NCBI RefSeq assembly: GCF_023702125.1 | Contig: NZ_CP098415.1 | Coordinates: 2,790,001 to 2,854,000 of the forward strand | Direction of reading: 5' to 3' | DNA: 64,000 bases | From: Halorubrum hochsteinianum | Lineage (GTDB): Archaea > Halobacteriota > Halobacteria > Halobacteriales > Haloferacaceae | In this document: positions 16,109-24,154 of the stretch, piece by piece | Numbering within the stretch: position 1 is the stretch's first letter | Layout of the letters: the number at the start of each line of letters is the position of its first letter | Made by a program: the position numbers and the translations under genes | The notes under the pieces: model-generated | The model's database searches: none | Told to the model about the DNA's origin: nothing | What the model saw: only the letters and a program-made list of their open reading frames with translations

Positions 16109-16276
16109 TCACTTCTCGACGACGGCAGCCCCCCGGTTCCGGCCGACGAGGTACGACCCGTACAGCAGCACGCCGACCCCGACGAGGAACCCGCCACCCG
16201 CCTCGCCGAAGAGTTCGAGTATCGCGAGTCCGATGATCGATGTCTGTACCCCGAGGAGTCCGTCGTCGGAGGGCAT
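16109..16276 (-). CDS. Small membrane protein (55 aa)
   Basis: Short intact frame MPSDDGLLGVQ... with one long hydrophobic region (about residues 10-45) broken by a GEAGGGF turn, so probably two short membrane helices, and a basic tail GRNRGAAVVEK. It fills the gap between the aminotransferase and the MFS gene, 37 bp downstream of the MFS stop on the same strand. Family not recognised; codon use (GC-rich third positions) looks like a real gene. Confidence 0.55.
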   Translation of the reverse strand: MPSDDGLLGVQTSIIGLAILELFGEAGGGFLVGVGVLLYGSYLVGRNRGAAVVEK

Positions 16277-16313
16277 GGTCGGACGTGTGTGCTGTGCGAC
16301 GTAAATCGATCGC

Positions 16314-17597
16314 TCACCACGCCGTCAGCGCCGCGCGACCGTGGTCGTGGACGAGGATCGCGAGGAACGCGAGCACGCCGGTGACCGCGAACGCGCCGCC
16401 GACGTAGAAGACCGACGCCATGCTCACCTCGACCATCAGCCAGCCGGCGATCAGGGGACCGGCGACGGAGCCGGGTCGCCAGACCAGTTCGCGGATGCCG
16501 AAACTGGAGGCGACGCCGCCGTCGTCGGTCCCCTCGTCGGCGAACAGCGCCATGCTCGCCGGCTCGCGGAAGGAGTCGGCGACGCCGAGCAGCCCGGAGA
16601 AGGCGACGAGCGGGAGGTACGCCGGCGGCAGGTCGCCGAGGAACGGAAGCGTGACCCCGGCTCCGATCGCGGTCCCGATCGCCTCCGAGAGGGGGATCCC
16701 CATCGCGACCAGTCCGTACGCGCCCCCGCCGGCGAAGACGAACAGCGACCGCCCGTAGGCGTCGGAGAGCCGCCCGGTGAACAGCTGTCCGACCATGTTC
16801 GTCGCCTTCTCGGCGGTGACGGTGACGCCGATGGCGATCCCGGTGATACCGAGTCCGCCCGTGGCCATCTCCGTGCTGGCGTAGATCGGGACCCACGTCC
16901 GCACCATCGTCACGGCGAAGGCGTACTGGGCGCGGAAGCTGGTCATCGTGAGGATCCGTCGGTTCACGGCGAGATCGGAGAACGGGAACCCCTCGATCCG
17001 GGTGTCGTCGTCGTCGAGGAACAGCCACGTGACGACCCACGCGGCGACCATCAGCAGCGCGATGAGCGTGAAGATGGGATCGAAGCCGACCGCGTCGTAT
17101 ATGCCTCCGGCCGACAGCGACCCGAGGATCGAGGCCGCGAAGGAGGCGGCGTTCGCCTTCCCGATCTTGTCGGCGCGCGTCCCCACGTCGGCGATCTGGC
17201 CGACCAGCGACAGCGTCATCAGCCCCGCGCCGGTGACCACCAAGCCCTGTAGCGCGCGGACGAGGATGAACGAGCCGGAGGAGTCGACGAGCGGGAACAG
17301 CGCGTACACCCCGGCCCCGACCGCGAGGACGCCCAGCAGGACGGTCCGCTTGTCGAACCGGTCGCCGGCCCACGCCAGCGGGACCACGGCGACGGTCTGC
17401 GCGAGGGTGAACCCCGTGGTGTACATCCCGATGACGAACCCGGCCGAGACCGTGACGCCGAGCACGGTCGTCGCCTGCGGGTCGAGCGTGTTGATGTACG
17501 TCCCGAGCAGCGTGATCAGCGTGATGAAGCCGAACCCCTCGGCGAAGCGCGTGAGGTAGAGGGCCCAGAACTGCGTGCGGCGGTCGGCGTTGCTCAC
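16314..17597 (-). CDS. MFS transporter (427 aa)
   Basis: Twelve hydrophobic segments in two halves, with the loop 2-3 motif WAGDRFDKRTVL and its second-half counterpart FTGRLSDAYGRS, both typical of the major facilitator superfamily. A central cytosolic loop DDDDTRIEG separates the halves. Substrate unknown; the sequence resembles drug/sugar efflux members. It starts with GTG (17597); no upstream ATG in frame fits. Confidence 0.88.
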   Translation of the reverse strand: MSNADRRTQFWALYLTRFAEGFGFITLITLLGTYINTLDPQATTVLGVTVSAGFVIGMYTTGFTLAQTVAVVPLAWAGDRFDKRTVLLGVLAVGAGVYALFPLVDSSGSFILVRALQGLVVTGAGLMTLSLVGQIADVGTRADKIGKANAASFAASILGSLSAGGIYDAVGFDPIFTLIALLMVAAWVVTWLFLDDDDTRIEGFPFSDLAVNRRILTMTSFRAQYAFAVTMVRTWVPIYASTEMATGGLGITGIAIGVTVTAEKATNMVGQLFTGRLSDAYGRSLFVFAGGGAYGLVAMGIPLSEAIGTAIGAGVTLPFLGDLPPAYLPLVAFSGLLGVADSFREPASMALFADEGTDDGGVASSFGIRELVWRPGSVAGPLIAGWLMVEVSMASVFYVGGAFAVTGVLAFLAILVHDHGRAALTAW

Positions 17598-17693
17598 ACG
17601 CGGATGCGGTCGGACGATTCAAAAGGGGTTACGGTTCGAGCGGCGACCCATGCCGCCCGAGTCCATTTCGGTCCGCCCGATCCAGACCGATCC

Positions 17694-17819
17694 GTGGGAG
17701 ACGACGCCTGTGACCGGGAGTTCCGTCCGGCGTGCGACCCCGCGGTCGCGCGCACCGACGAGGAGTGCCCCGAGTGCGGCGCGCCGATAGAGCCCGGAGC
17801 GACGCAGCGGAAGCGGTGA
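17694..17819 (+). CDS. Possible small zinc-ribbon protein (41 aa)
   Basis: A short frame with four cysteines: C in DDACDREF, C in RPACDPAV, and the knuckle CPECGAPIEPG near the C-terminus. Such one-domain zinc-finger proteins are common in haloarchaea and often missed. The start is uncertain; GTG 17694 is the first plausible codon, and ATG 17604 would add a non-conserved stretch overlapping the MFS promoter. Confidence 0.4.
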   Translation: MGDDACDREFRPACDPAVARTDEECPECGAPIEPGATQRKR

Positions 17820-17861
17820 CGGCCCGGCCCCGGGGCGCTCGTCGGGCAGCGAGTCCGCGGC

Positions 17862-18092
17862 TCACTCCGTGAGCGGGAGCACGACCCCGAACACGAACGG
17901 CGCGAGCAGCATCACGAGGACGCCGAACAGCTCGGCGTCGACGAACAGCGCCTGCTCCCACTCGGGGATCGGTCCGCCCGTCGATCGGAGGTAGAGGTCG
18001 CCGAGCAGTCCGAACGCGAAAAGCACCGCCCCGACCGCGAACGTCCGTTTCGTCGCGCGCGAGTAGTCGATGTCGCCGTAGCGTCCCGTCAT
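17862..18092 (-). CDS. Small two-helix membrane protein (76 aa)
   Basis: Starts MTGRYGDIDYSRATKRTF, then two membrane helices (about residues 18-38 and 52-73) separated by a short outer loop with PEWEQALF. It ends in a conserved-looking GVVLPLTE. I recall similar uncharacterised haloarchaeal proteins of this length and start; no function is known. An in-frame ATG at 18119 would add nine residues. Confidence 0.6.
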   Translation of the reverse strand: MTGRYGDIDYSRATKRTFAVGAVLFAFGLLGDLYLRSTGGPIPEWEQALFVDAELFGVLVMLLAPFVFGVVLPLTE

Positions 18093-18222
18093 ACCGGACG
18101 GCTTGGTCGTCGCGGACACAAATACCTCTCGGACGTGACAAGCGGGTCGGACGGGCGACCGCTCGGCGGTCGGCGGACTCTCTCTCGATTCCCGCCCTGC
18201 CGGAACCCCTCCGTTTTCAGGC

Positions 18223-19299
18223 GTGAGCCGCGACCGTCAGAACGTGACCGCGAACGCGACGTTCGACTTCGACCTGCTGGCGCGCCTGACCGACGCTCCC
18301 GGCCCCGTCGGCCACGAGGACCGCGTGCGCGACATCGTGCGCGACGAACTCCCTGCCGTCGACGCCGTGCGGACGGACGCGATGGGGAACGTCGTCGCGA
18401 CCGTCGATGGGAGCGCGGACCCCGACTACGAGGTGCTCGTCGCCGCGCACATGGACGAGATCGGGCTGATCGTGAGCGGCGTCGACGACGACGGCTTCCT
18501 GTCCGTGGAGCCGCTCGGGGGCTGGAACCCGGACGCGCTCCGCGGACACCCGGTCACCGTCCACGCCCGCGAGGGCGACTACGACGGGGTGGTGGGAATC
18601 AACGCCGCGCACACGGCCGCCGAGGAGGCCCCCGAGGACTGGACGCTCGACGATGCCCACGTGTTCACCGGGCTCGACCCCGAGGAGGCCACCGAGGCGT
18701 TCGGCGTCGGCGACGTCGTGACCTTCGACAGCGACCTCCGCGAGCTGGGCGAGTGCGTCTCCGGCTCCGCGCTGGACGACCGGGCGGGCGTCTACGTGCT
18801 CTTGGAGGCCGCGCGGCTCGCCGACCCGGACGTGACCGTCCACTACGCCGCGACGGTACAGGAGGAGGTCGGACTGCGGGGGGCAGCCGCCCTCGGCGTC
18901 GACGTCGATCCGGACCTCGTCGTCGCGCTCGACGGGACGCTCGAACAGTCGTACCCGGGCGTCGACCCGTCGAACGCGATCTCGACGCTCGGGGACGGCG
19001 TCGGGATCAAGCGGAAGGACGCGAGCGTCATCGCGACGCCCGCGGTCGTGGACCGCCTCGAATCGGTCGCGGAAAACCGCGACGTTCCGTTCCAGCGCGA
19101 GGTGTCGTGGAACATCGGAACCGACACCGCGGTGCTCCAGAACGCCGGCGGCGCGCGACCCGTCGGCGCGCTCTCGATCCCGGTCCGGTACCATCACTCC
19201 GCCGTCGAGACGGCCGACGCGCGCGACATCGAGGCCGCCGTCGACCTGCTCACGGCGTTCCTCGACAGCGAGGAGGGAACGGACTACGGGCCGGAGTGA
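18223..19299 (+). CDS. M42 family metallopeptidase (358 aa)
   Basis: Tetrahedral-aminopeptidase type enzyme with two metals. Ligands appear in order: His in VAAHMDEIG, Asp in SALDDRAGVY, the catalytic Glu pair in QEEVGLRG, Asp in VALDGT and His in VRYHHSAVE. These cut amino acids from peptide N-termini in the cytosol. Start is GTG 18223 (MSRDRQNV). The N-terminal APGPVGHED motif is family-typical. Confidence 0.9.
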   Translation: MSRDRQNVTANATFDFDLLARLTDAPGPVGHEDRVRDIVRDELPAVDAVRTDAMGNVVATVDGSADPDYEVLVAAHMDEIGLIVSGVDDDGFLSVEPLGGWNPDALRGHPVTVHAREGDYDGVVGINAAHTAAEEAPEDWTLDDAHVFTGLDPEEATEAFGVGDVVTFDSDLRELGECVSGSALDDRAGVYVLLEAARLADPDVTVHYAATVQEEVGLRGAAALGVDVDPDLVVALDGTLEQSYPGVDPSNAISTLGDGVGIKRKDASVIATPAVVDRLESVAENRDVPFQREVSWNIGTDTAVLQNAGGARPVGALSIPVRYHHSAVETADARDIEAAVDLLTAFLDSEEGTDYGPE

Positions 19300-19385
19300 C
19301 GGGGAAGTCGGTCGAAACGTTCGCGGGCGCGACTACGGAGTGAACCCGAGTCGTGAGACGCGAGCCGGGTACAATTGTGAACTAC

Positions 19386-19438
19386 GAGAAGGTGGTCGCT
19401 CGCTTCGCTCGGGCTGCGACTTCTCTACTTCAAATCGC
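19386..19438. repeat. Hairpin plus inverted copy of the tRNA-Lys T-arm
   Basis: GAGAAG...GTCGC (from 19386) pairs with GCGAC...TTCTC (to 19425) around a CTCGCTTCGCTC loop. Right after it, TTCAAATCGC (19429-19438) is the exact inverted copy of GCGATTTGAA (19498-19507) inside tRNA-Lys. It lies downstream of the tRNA on its strand and may act in termination, or be a recombination scar. Confidence 0.5.
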
Positions 19439-19487
19439 TTCCGTCCGGTTCCCTCACCGCATCGCTGTCGCTCTGCGGTTCAGTGTA

Positions 19488-19561
19488 CGGGCCGGGCGCG
19501 ATTTGAACACGCGACCGACGGATTAAGAGTCCGTCGCTCTCCCTAACTGAGCTACCGGCCC
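19488..19561 (-). tRNA. tRNA-Lys (anticodon CTT)
   Basis: Complete minus-strand cloverleaf: acceptor GGGCCGG/CCGGCCC, D-arm GCTCAGTTAGGGAGAGC, anticodon stem GACGG/CCGTC with loop ACTCTTAAT (anticodon CTT), and T-arm CGCGTGTTCAAATCGCG. The discriminator base is G; CCA is not encoded; no intron. Confidence 0.95.
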
Positions 19562-19710
19562 TCACGAGTTCGTATCGGTGTCACGGTAAAAGGCCTTTTC
19601 ATTCGACACCGGCGGGGCGAATCGCGGGGACGCGTCCCGACGAGGGCGGTGATCGAGTCCGTCGAGCGCTGGGGGAACGGTTATCAACACCCGGGGAGTA
19701 TATCTGCCGT

Positions 19711-20706
19711 ATGTCAGACAACCGAATCAGCGATCGGATCGACCGGCGGACGCTCCTCCGCGGGGCGGCGGCGGCGGGAATCGTCGGCGTCGCGGGCTGC
19801 TCAGGCAACGGCGGGGACGGCGGCGACGGCGGGGACGGCGGCGACACGGACGTCATCCGCTGGCACGCCGGCGGCACGGGCGGGACGTACTTCCCGCTGT
19901 CCGGCGAGTTCGAGGGGATAATCGAGGACACCACCGACTTCCCCGTTGAGGTCTCCTCGACGGGCGCGTCCGTCGAGAACGTCGGCAGCCTCGGCAACGG
20001 CGACGCCGACTTCGCGCTGATCCAGAACGACATCGCCTACTTCGCCCGAAACGGCGAGGGGCTCGACGCCTTCGAGGGCGAGCCGGTCGAGAACCTCCGC
20101 GGCGTCGCGACGCTGTACCCGGAGACCATTCACGTCCTGATCAACCCCGACGCGGACGTCAGTTCGCTCTCGGACCTCGAGGGGATGCGCGTCAACACCG
20201 GCGACCTCGGCAGCGGGACGCAGGTGAACGCGCTCCAGATCCTCGAGTCGGCCGCGGGGCTCACCCCCGACGACTTCGACGAGCAGAACACCGACTTCAC
20301 GCAGGCGTCCAACCAGCTCCGCGACGGCGACGTGGACGCGGCGTTCGTCGTCGGCGGCTGGCCCGTCGGCGCGGTCGAGGAGCTGGCGACGACCACCGAC
20401 GTCCGGATCCTCAACCTGTCCGACGAGGAGCGGCAGGCCGCCCGCGACGACGCCTCGTGGTTCGCGGACGACACGATCCCCGGCGGCACCTACGACGGGA
20501 TCGACGAGGACGTCGACACCGTCTCCGTCCAGGCGATGATCGCGACTCGGTCGGAGTTCTCCGCCGACACCGTCGAGGCGGTCACGGAGGCCATCTTCGA
20601 GAACCTCGACCAGCTGTCGATCAAGACGGACTTCATCAGCGCCGACTCGGCGCAGGACGGCATGTCGGTCGATCTACACGAGGGCGCGGCGCGCTACTTC
20701 GAGTAG
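19711..20706 (+). CDS. TAXI-family TRAP transporter solute-binding lipoprotein (331 aa)
   Basis: Extracytoplasmic receptor of a TAXI-TRAP uptake system. The twin-arginine signal DRRTLLRGAAAAG is followed by a lipobox GVAGC (Cys near 30) and a Gly/Asp-rich linker, typical of exported haloarchaeal lipoproteins. The mature part begins IRWHAGGTGGTYFPL, the TAXI signature, and contains the ligand-region motif NTGDLGSGTQVNALQIL. The ligand is not known (family members bind glutamate or other small acids). DUF1850 and the fused TRAP permease follow. Confidence 0.9.
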   Translation: MSDNRISDRIDRRTLLRGAAAAGIVGVAGCSGNGGDGGDGGDGGDTDVIRWHAGGTGGTYFPLSGEFEGIIEDTTDFPVEVSSTGASVENVGSLGNGDADFALIQNDIAYFARNGEGLDAFEGEPVENLRGVATLYPETIHVLINPDADVSSLSDLEGMRVNTGDLGSGTQVNALQILESAAGLTPDDFDEQNTDFTQASNQLRDGDVDAAFVVGGWPVGAVEELATTTDVRILNLSDEERQAARDDASWFADDTIPGGTYDGIDEDVDTVSVQAMIATRSEFSADTVEAVTEAIFENLDQLSIKTDFISADSAQDGMSVDLHEGAARYFE

Positions 20707-20707
20707 C

Positions 20708-21220
20708 GTGAGGTTCGGATCGCGGGTCCCGGTCGAGGGGAGGACGGTCGCGGTCGCGGCCGTCGCGGTCGGCTCCGTCCTCGCCGTCCTCGCGATCGCG
20801 ACCGGCGTCGGCCTCGGCGGGGCGGTGGACGCCGTCGCCGGGGAGCCGACGCTCGTCGTGACCGACGAGAACGGCACGGAGCTGCTGGCCGAACCCGTCG
20901 GCGAGGAGACGGAGATCGCGATCGAGTACACGCACAGCGTCGAGAAGACGCCGGTGTCCGACGTGTACGTCGCCGACGACGGGGCGCTCGTCATGACGCG
21001 AATGGAGTTCAGCTCGTTCGGAGCCGGGCTCCCGTCGCAGGCCGACGTGACGGAGCGGGACGGTCGGTACGTGTTCGATCCCCCGGCCACCAGGTACGAG
21101 ACGCTTCACCTGAAGACGGGATCGGTCGCCGACCACGACCTCGTCGTCGGCGACGAGCGGTACGACGTCGCGGCGATGAGCGGCTACGGCGCGGTCGAGC
21201 TGACGGTCGAACGGCGGTAA
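20708..21220 (+). CDS. DUF1850 domain protein (170 aa)
   Basis: One N-terminal membrane segment (about residues 12-40) precedes a DUF1850 domain with IEYTHSVEKTPVSDVY and MEFSSFGAGLPSQ. DUF1850 genes are regular partners of TAXI-TRAP transporters, and here the gene sits between the binding protein (1-bp gap) and the permease. Role in transport is unproven. Starts with GTG. Confidence 0.85.
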   Translation: MRFGSRVPVEGRTVAVAAVAVGSVLAVLAIATGVGLGGAVDAVAGEPTLVVTDENGTELLAEPVGEETEIAIEYTHSVEKTPVSDVYVADDGALVMTRMEFSSFGAGLPSQADVTERDGRYVFDPPATRYETLHLKTGSVADHDLVVGDERYDVAAMSGYGAVELTVERR

Positions 21221-21387
21221 CGCCCGTCCGCGGCGCGCGAGGGTTTCAGACGAATACGGCGCGCGAGGGGTTTCGCCGACTGCGTGCGGACTGCTGTCAT
21301 CCGACACGCCGGGGTTCGGACGGCGGCCGCGATCCGAACATCCTTGGTTCGGGGCGGACCTGCGACAACCCGGAGGACACCACAACC

Positions 21388-24081
21388 GTGACCACGAACA
21401 CATCGAACTCGATCGAACCGGACCCCGAGGGGAGCGAGGCGGCAGACGACGTCTTCGAAGAGATCGACGACCGCCGGTCGCTGACCGGGGCCTCGCTCGT
21501 CGCGGTCGCGGTCGTGGGGATCCTCTTCTCGGCGTTCCAACTGTGGCTCGGCGCGCGCGGATTCGTGTTCGAGTTCGCGATCCCCGGCTTCGGAACGGTA
21601 CAGATCGCGTCGCTCGCGTCGCTTCAGATCCGGGCGATCCACGTCAACTTCGCGCTCGTGATGGCGTTCCTCCTGTTCCCCGGATCGACGGGAACCGGGG
21701 CGATCACCCGCCGGATCGAGTCGCTTCCCGCGGTGGCCCGGAACCGGTTCGGCGACTCGCCGGTCACGCGGGCCGCGGAGGCGGTCCGCAGCGCGGTCTG
21801 GTGGGCCTTCGTCGACGAGGAGTCGACGCGGATCACGCCCTCCGATATCGCGCTGATCCTCCTCTCGACGTTCCCCAGCGCGTACTACTTCACGCAGTAC
21901 GACGAGATTACCGACGTCATCCGGGTGCGCGGACTCGGCGGTGCCGGGACGCTCGGCGAGGTCGTCCCGTCGCTCGCGGCCCTCGAACTTGGCTTCCTCG
22001 CCGACTACAGCCTCGCGTACCTGATGGGCGTGCTCGCAATCCTGCTGGTGTTGGAGGCGACGCGCCGGGCGCTCGGGCTCCTCTTGACGCTGCTCGTGAG
22101 CCTCTTCCTACTGTACGCCAAGTACGGCTACCTCCTGCCGCGCGACCTGCCGGTGGCGCAGACGTTCGCCACCTCGCAGCTCCGCTGGAACCAGATCGTC
22201 CAGAACCTCTGGTACACCGTCGAGGGGATCCTCGGCGTACCGGTCGGTGTCTCCGTCCGGTTCATCTACATCTTCATCCTCTTCGGGGCGTTCTTGGAGA
22301 TGTCCGGGGCCGGCAAGTGGTTCATCGACCTGGCGTACTCGATCACGGGCACCCGGAAGGGCGGCCCGGCGAAGGCGAGCGTCGTCGCCTCCGGGTTCAT
22401 GGGAATGCTCTCCGGGTCGTCGGTCGCGAACACCGTGACGACGGGCGCGCTGACGATCCCGCTGATGAAACGCTCCGGCTACTCGCCGGAGTTCTCGGGT
22501 GCCGTCGAGTCGTCGGTCTCCTCCGGCGGCCAGATCCTGCCGCCGGTGATGGGCGCGGCCGCGTTCCTCATCGTCGAGTACACCGGGACGCCGTTCCGCG
22601 ACGTGGTGATCGCGGCGACCCTGCCGGCCGTCGCCTTCTTCTTCGGGATGTGGGTGATGGTCCACTTCGAGGCGGCCAAACGCGGGATCGGCGGGCTGAC
22701 CCGGTCCGAACTGCTCGATCTGGGGCCGCACATGCGGCGCGGCTGGTTCTACCTCGTTCCGCTCGGACTCCTCCTGTACTACCTCGTGATCGCCCGGCTC
22801 TCCGTGGGCCGCGCCGGGTGGCTCACGATCGTCGCGACCGTCGCGCTCATCGCGATGGTCGCCGCCTACAACGAGCGGACCGGTCCCGCCCTCGTCGGGG
22901 GGATCCTCGCCGGCTACGCGCTGTTCGCCGTCTCGCTGTTCTACGCGGGTGGCACGCCGATAGACCTGCTGTACGGGGCCGAGACCGCCGAGTACGGCCT
23001 GACCGGCGCGCTCCGCGCGGCGGCACCGTCGCTCCCGACCGTGGTCGCGGCGATCAGCTTCGCGTTCCTGCTCGCGGACCCGCGCGGGGACGCGCCGCTG
23101 CTTGACCTTGACGACGACGTGACCGAGGCGGGGGCCTGGTTCGACGAGCGCGTCGGCGTCGACGTCGCGGGGTCGCGGGCGGGCCAGTTCGGCTCGTTCA
23201 TCCTGAAGTCGATGGACTCCGGCGCGAAGACGGCGACCATCGTGGTCGTCGCGGTCGCCGCCGCGGGCGTCATCCCCGGCGTGATCGGCATCACCGGCCT
23301 CGGCGGGAGCCTCCGCGCGCTCATCATCAGCGTGAGCGGCGGGTCGCTCGTGCTCCTGTTGATCCTCGCGGGCCTCGCGGCCGTGATCGTCGGGATGGGG
23401 ATGCCGACGACCGTGATGTACATCATCATCGTCGTGCTGCTCGGGCCCGTCCTGCCGGAGTTCGGGATCGCGATCCTAGCCGTCCACCTGTTCGTCCTCT
23501 ACCTCGGGCTGATGGCCGACGTGACGCCGCCCGTGATGGTCGCCGCGTACGCCGCGGCGGGGATCGCGAAGTCCGACCCCTTCGAGACCGGTAAGCAGGC
23601 GTTCCTGCTGTCGCTGAACAAGATCCTCGTGCCGTTCGCGTTCGTGTTCTCGCCGGGGATCCTCCTGCTTCGCACGACCGACGGGCAGGGCTCGATACTG
23701 ACCGGGGCCGACGTCGCGGACCTCGGCTTCTTCCTGCCCGAGGTCGTCGCGCCGATACTCGCGGTGTTCGCCGGGGTGTACGCGCTCGGCGTCGCGATCA
23801 TCGGGTTCTACCACGCCGACGTGCGGTACGGGGCGCGGCTCTCGCTCGTCGCCGCCGCGGTGCTTTTGTCCGTCCCCGGCATGGTGCTGCTCCCGGCCAG
23901 CGCCGCGCTCGGACTCCTCGGCGTCGACGCGGGGCTCTACTCGGTCACGAACGAACTCGTCGCCCGCGGCGTGGGGGCGGCGATCCTCGTGGTCGGACTG
24001 ATTCGGAACCGGCGGCGCGCAGGCGGGGAGTCGGGCGACCGGCCGGTCGCGGGCGACTCGCCCGACGCCGCGTCGCAGTAA
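21388..24081 (+). CDS. Fused TRAP transporter permease (DctQ-DctM type, 897 aa)
   Basis: Large membrane protein of about 16-18 helices. The first part carries the small (Q-type) subunit and the rest the large (M-type) subunit, as in TAXI-TRAP systems. The MGMLSGSSVANTVTTGALTI region and the GMGMPTTVMYI region are the two hallmark re-entrant motifs of the M domain. It drives Na+-coupled uptake of the acid captured by the lipoprotein encoded upstream. Starts with GTG (MTTNTSNS), 167 bp after DUF1850. Confidence 0.9.
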   Translation: MTTNTSNSIEPDPEGSEAADDVFEEIDDRRSLTGASLVAVAVVGILFSAFQLWLGARGFVFEFAIPGFGTVQIASLASLQIRAIHVNFALVMAFLLFPGSTGTGAITRRIESLPAVARNRFGDSPVTRAAEAVRSAVWWAFVDEESTRITPSDIALILLSTFPSAYYFTQYDEITDVIRVRGLGGAGTLGEVVPSLAALELGFLADYSLAYLMGVLAILLVLEATRRALGLLLTLLVSLFLLYAKYGYLLPRDLPVAQTFATSQLRWNQIVQNLWYTVEGILGVPVGVSVRFIYIFILFGAFLEMSGAGKWFIDLAYSITGTRKGGPAKASVVASGFMGMLSGSSVANTVTTGALTIPLMKRSGYSPEFSGAVESSVSSGGQILPPVMGAAAFLIVEYTGTPFRDVVIAATLPAVAFFFGMWVMVHFEAAKRGIGGLTRSELLDLGPHMRRGWFYLVPLGLLLYYLVIARLSVGRAGWLTIVATVALIAMVAAYNERTGPALVGGILAGYALFAVSLFYAGGTPIDLLYGAETAEYGLTGALRAAAPSLPTVVAAISFAFLLADPRGDAPLLDLDDDVTEAGAWFDERVGVDVAGSRAGQFGSFILKSMDSGAKTATIVVVAVAAAGVIPGVIGITGLGGSLRALIISVSGGSLVLLLILAGLAAVIVGMGMPTTVMYIIIVVLLGPVLPEFGIAILAVHLFVLYLGLMADVTPPVMVAAYAAAGIAKSDPFETGKQAFLLSLNKILVPFAFVFSPGILLLRTTDGQGSILTGADVADLGFFLPEVVAPILAVFAGVYALGVAIIGFYHADVRYGARLSLVAAAVLLSVPGMVLLPASAALGLLGVDAGLYSVTNELVARGVGAAILVVGLIRNRRRAGGESGDRPVAGDSPDAASQ

Positions 24082-24154
24082 CCCCTCTCGGTTCCCCTCG
24101 CCCCGGCTCACGGAGAGCGCACTCGTTAAGTGTCGTGCCGCGGAAATCACTCCA

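Noticed and set aside
21231-21275. Short direct repeat GGCGCGCGAGGG(T)TTTC between DUF1850 and the TRAP permease
   Set aside because: Too short and low-complexity to separate from chance in GC-rich DNA.
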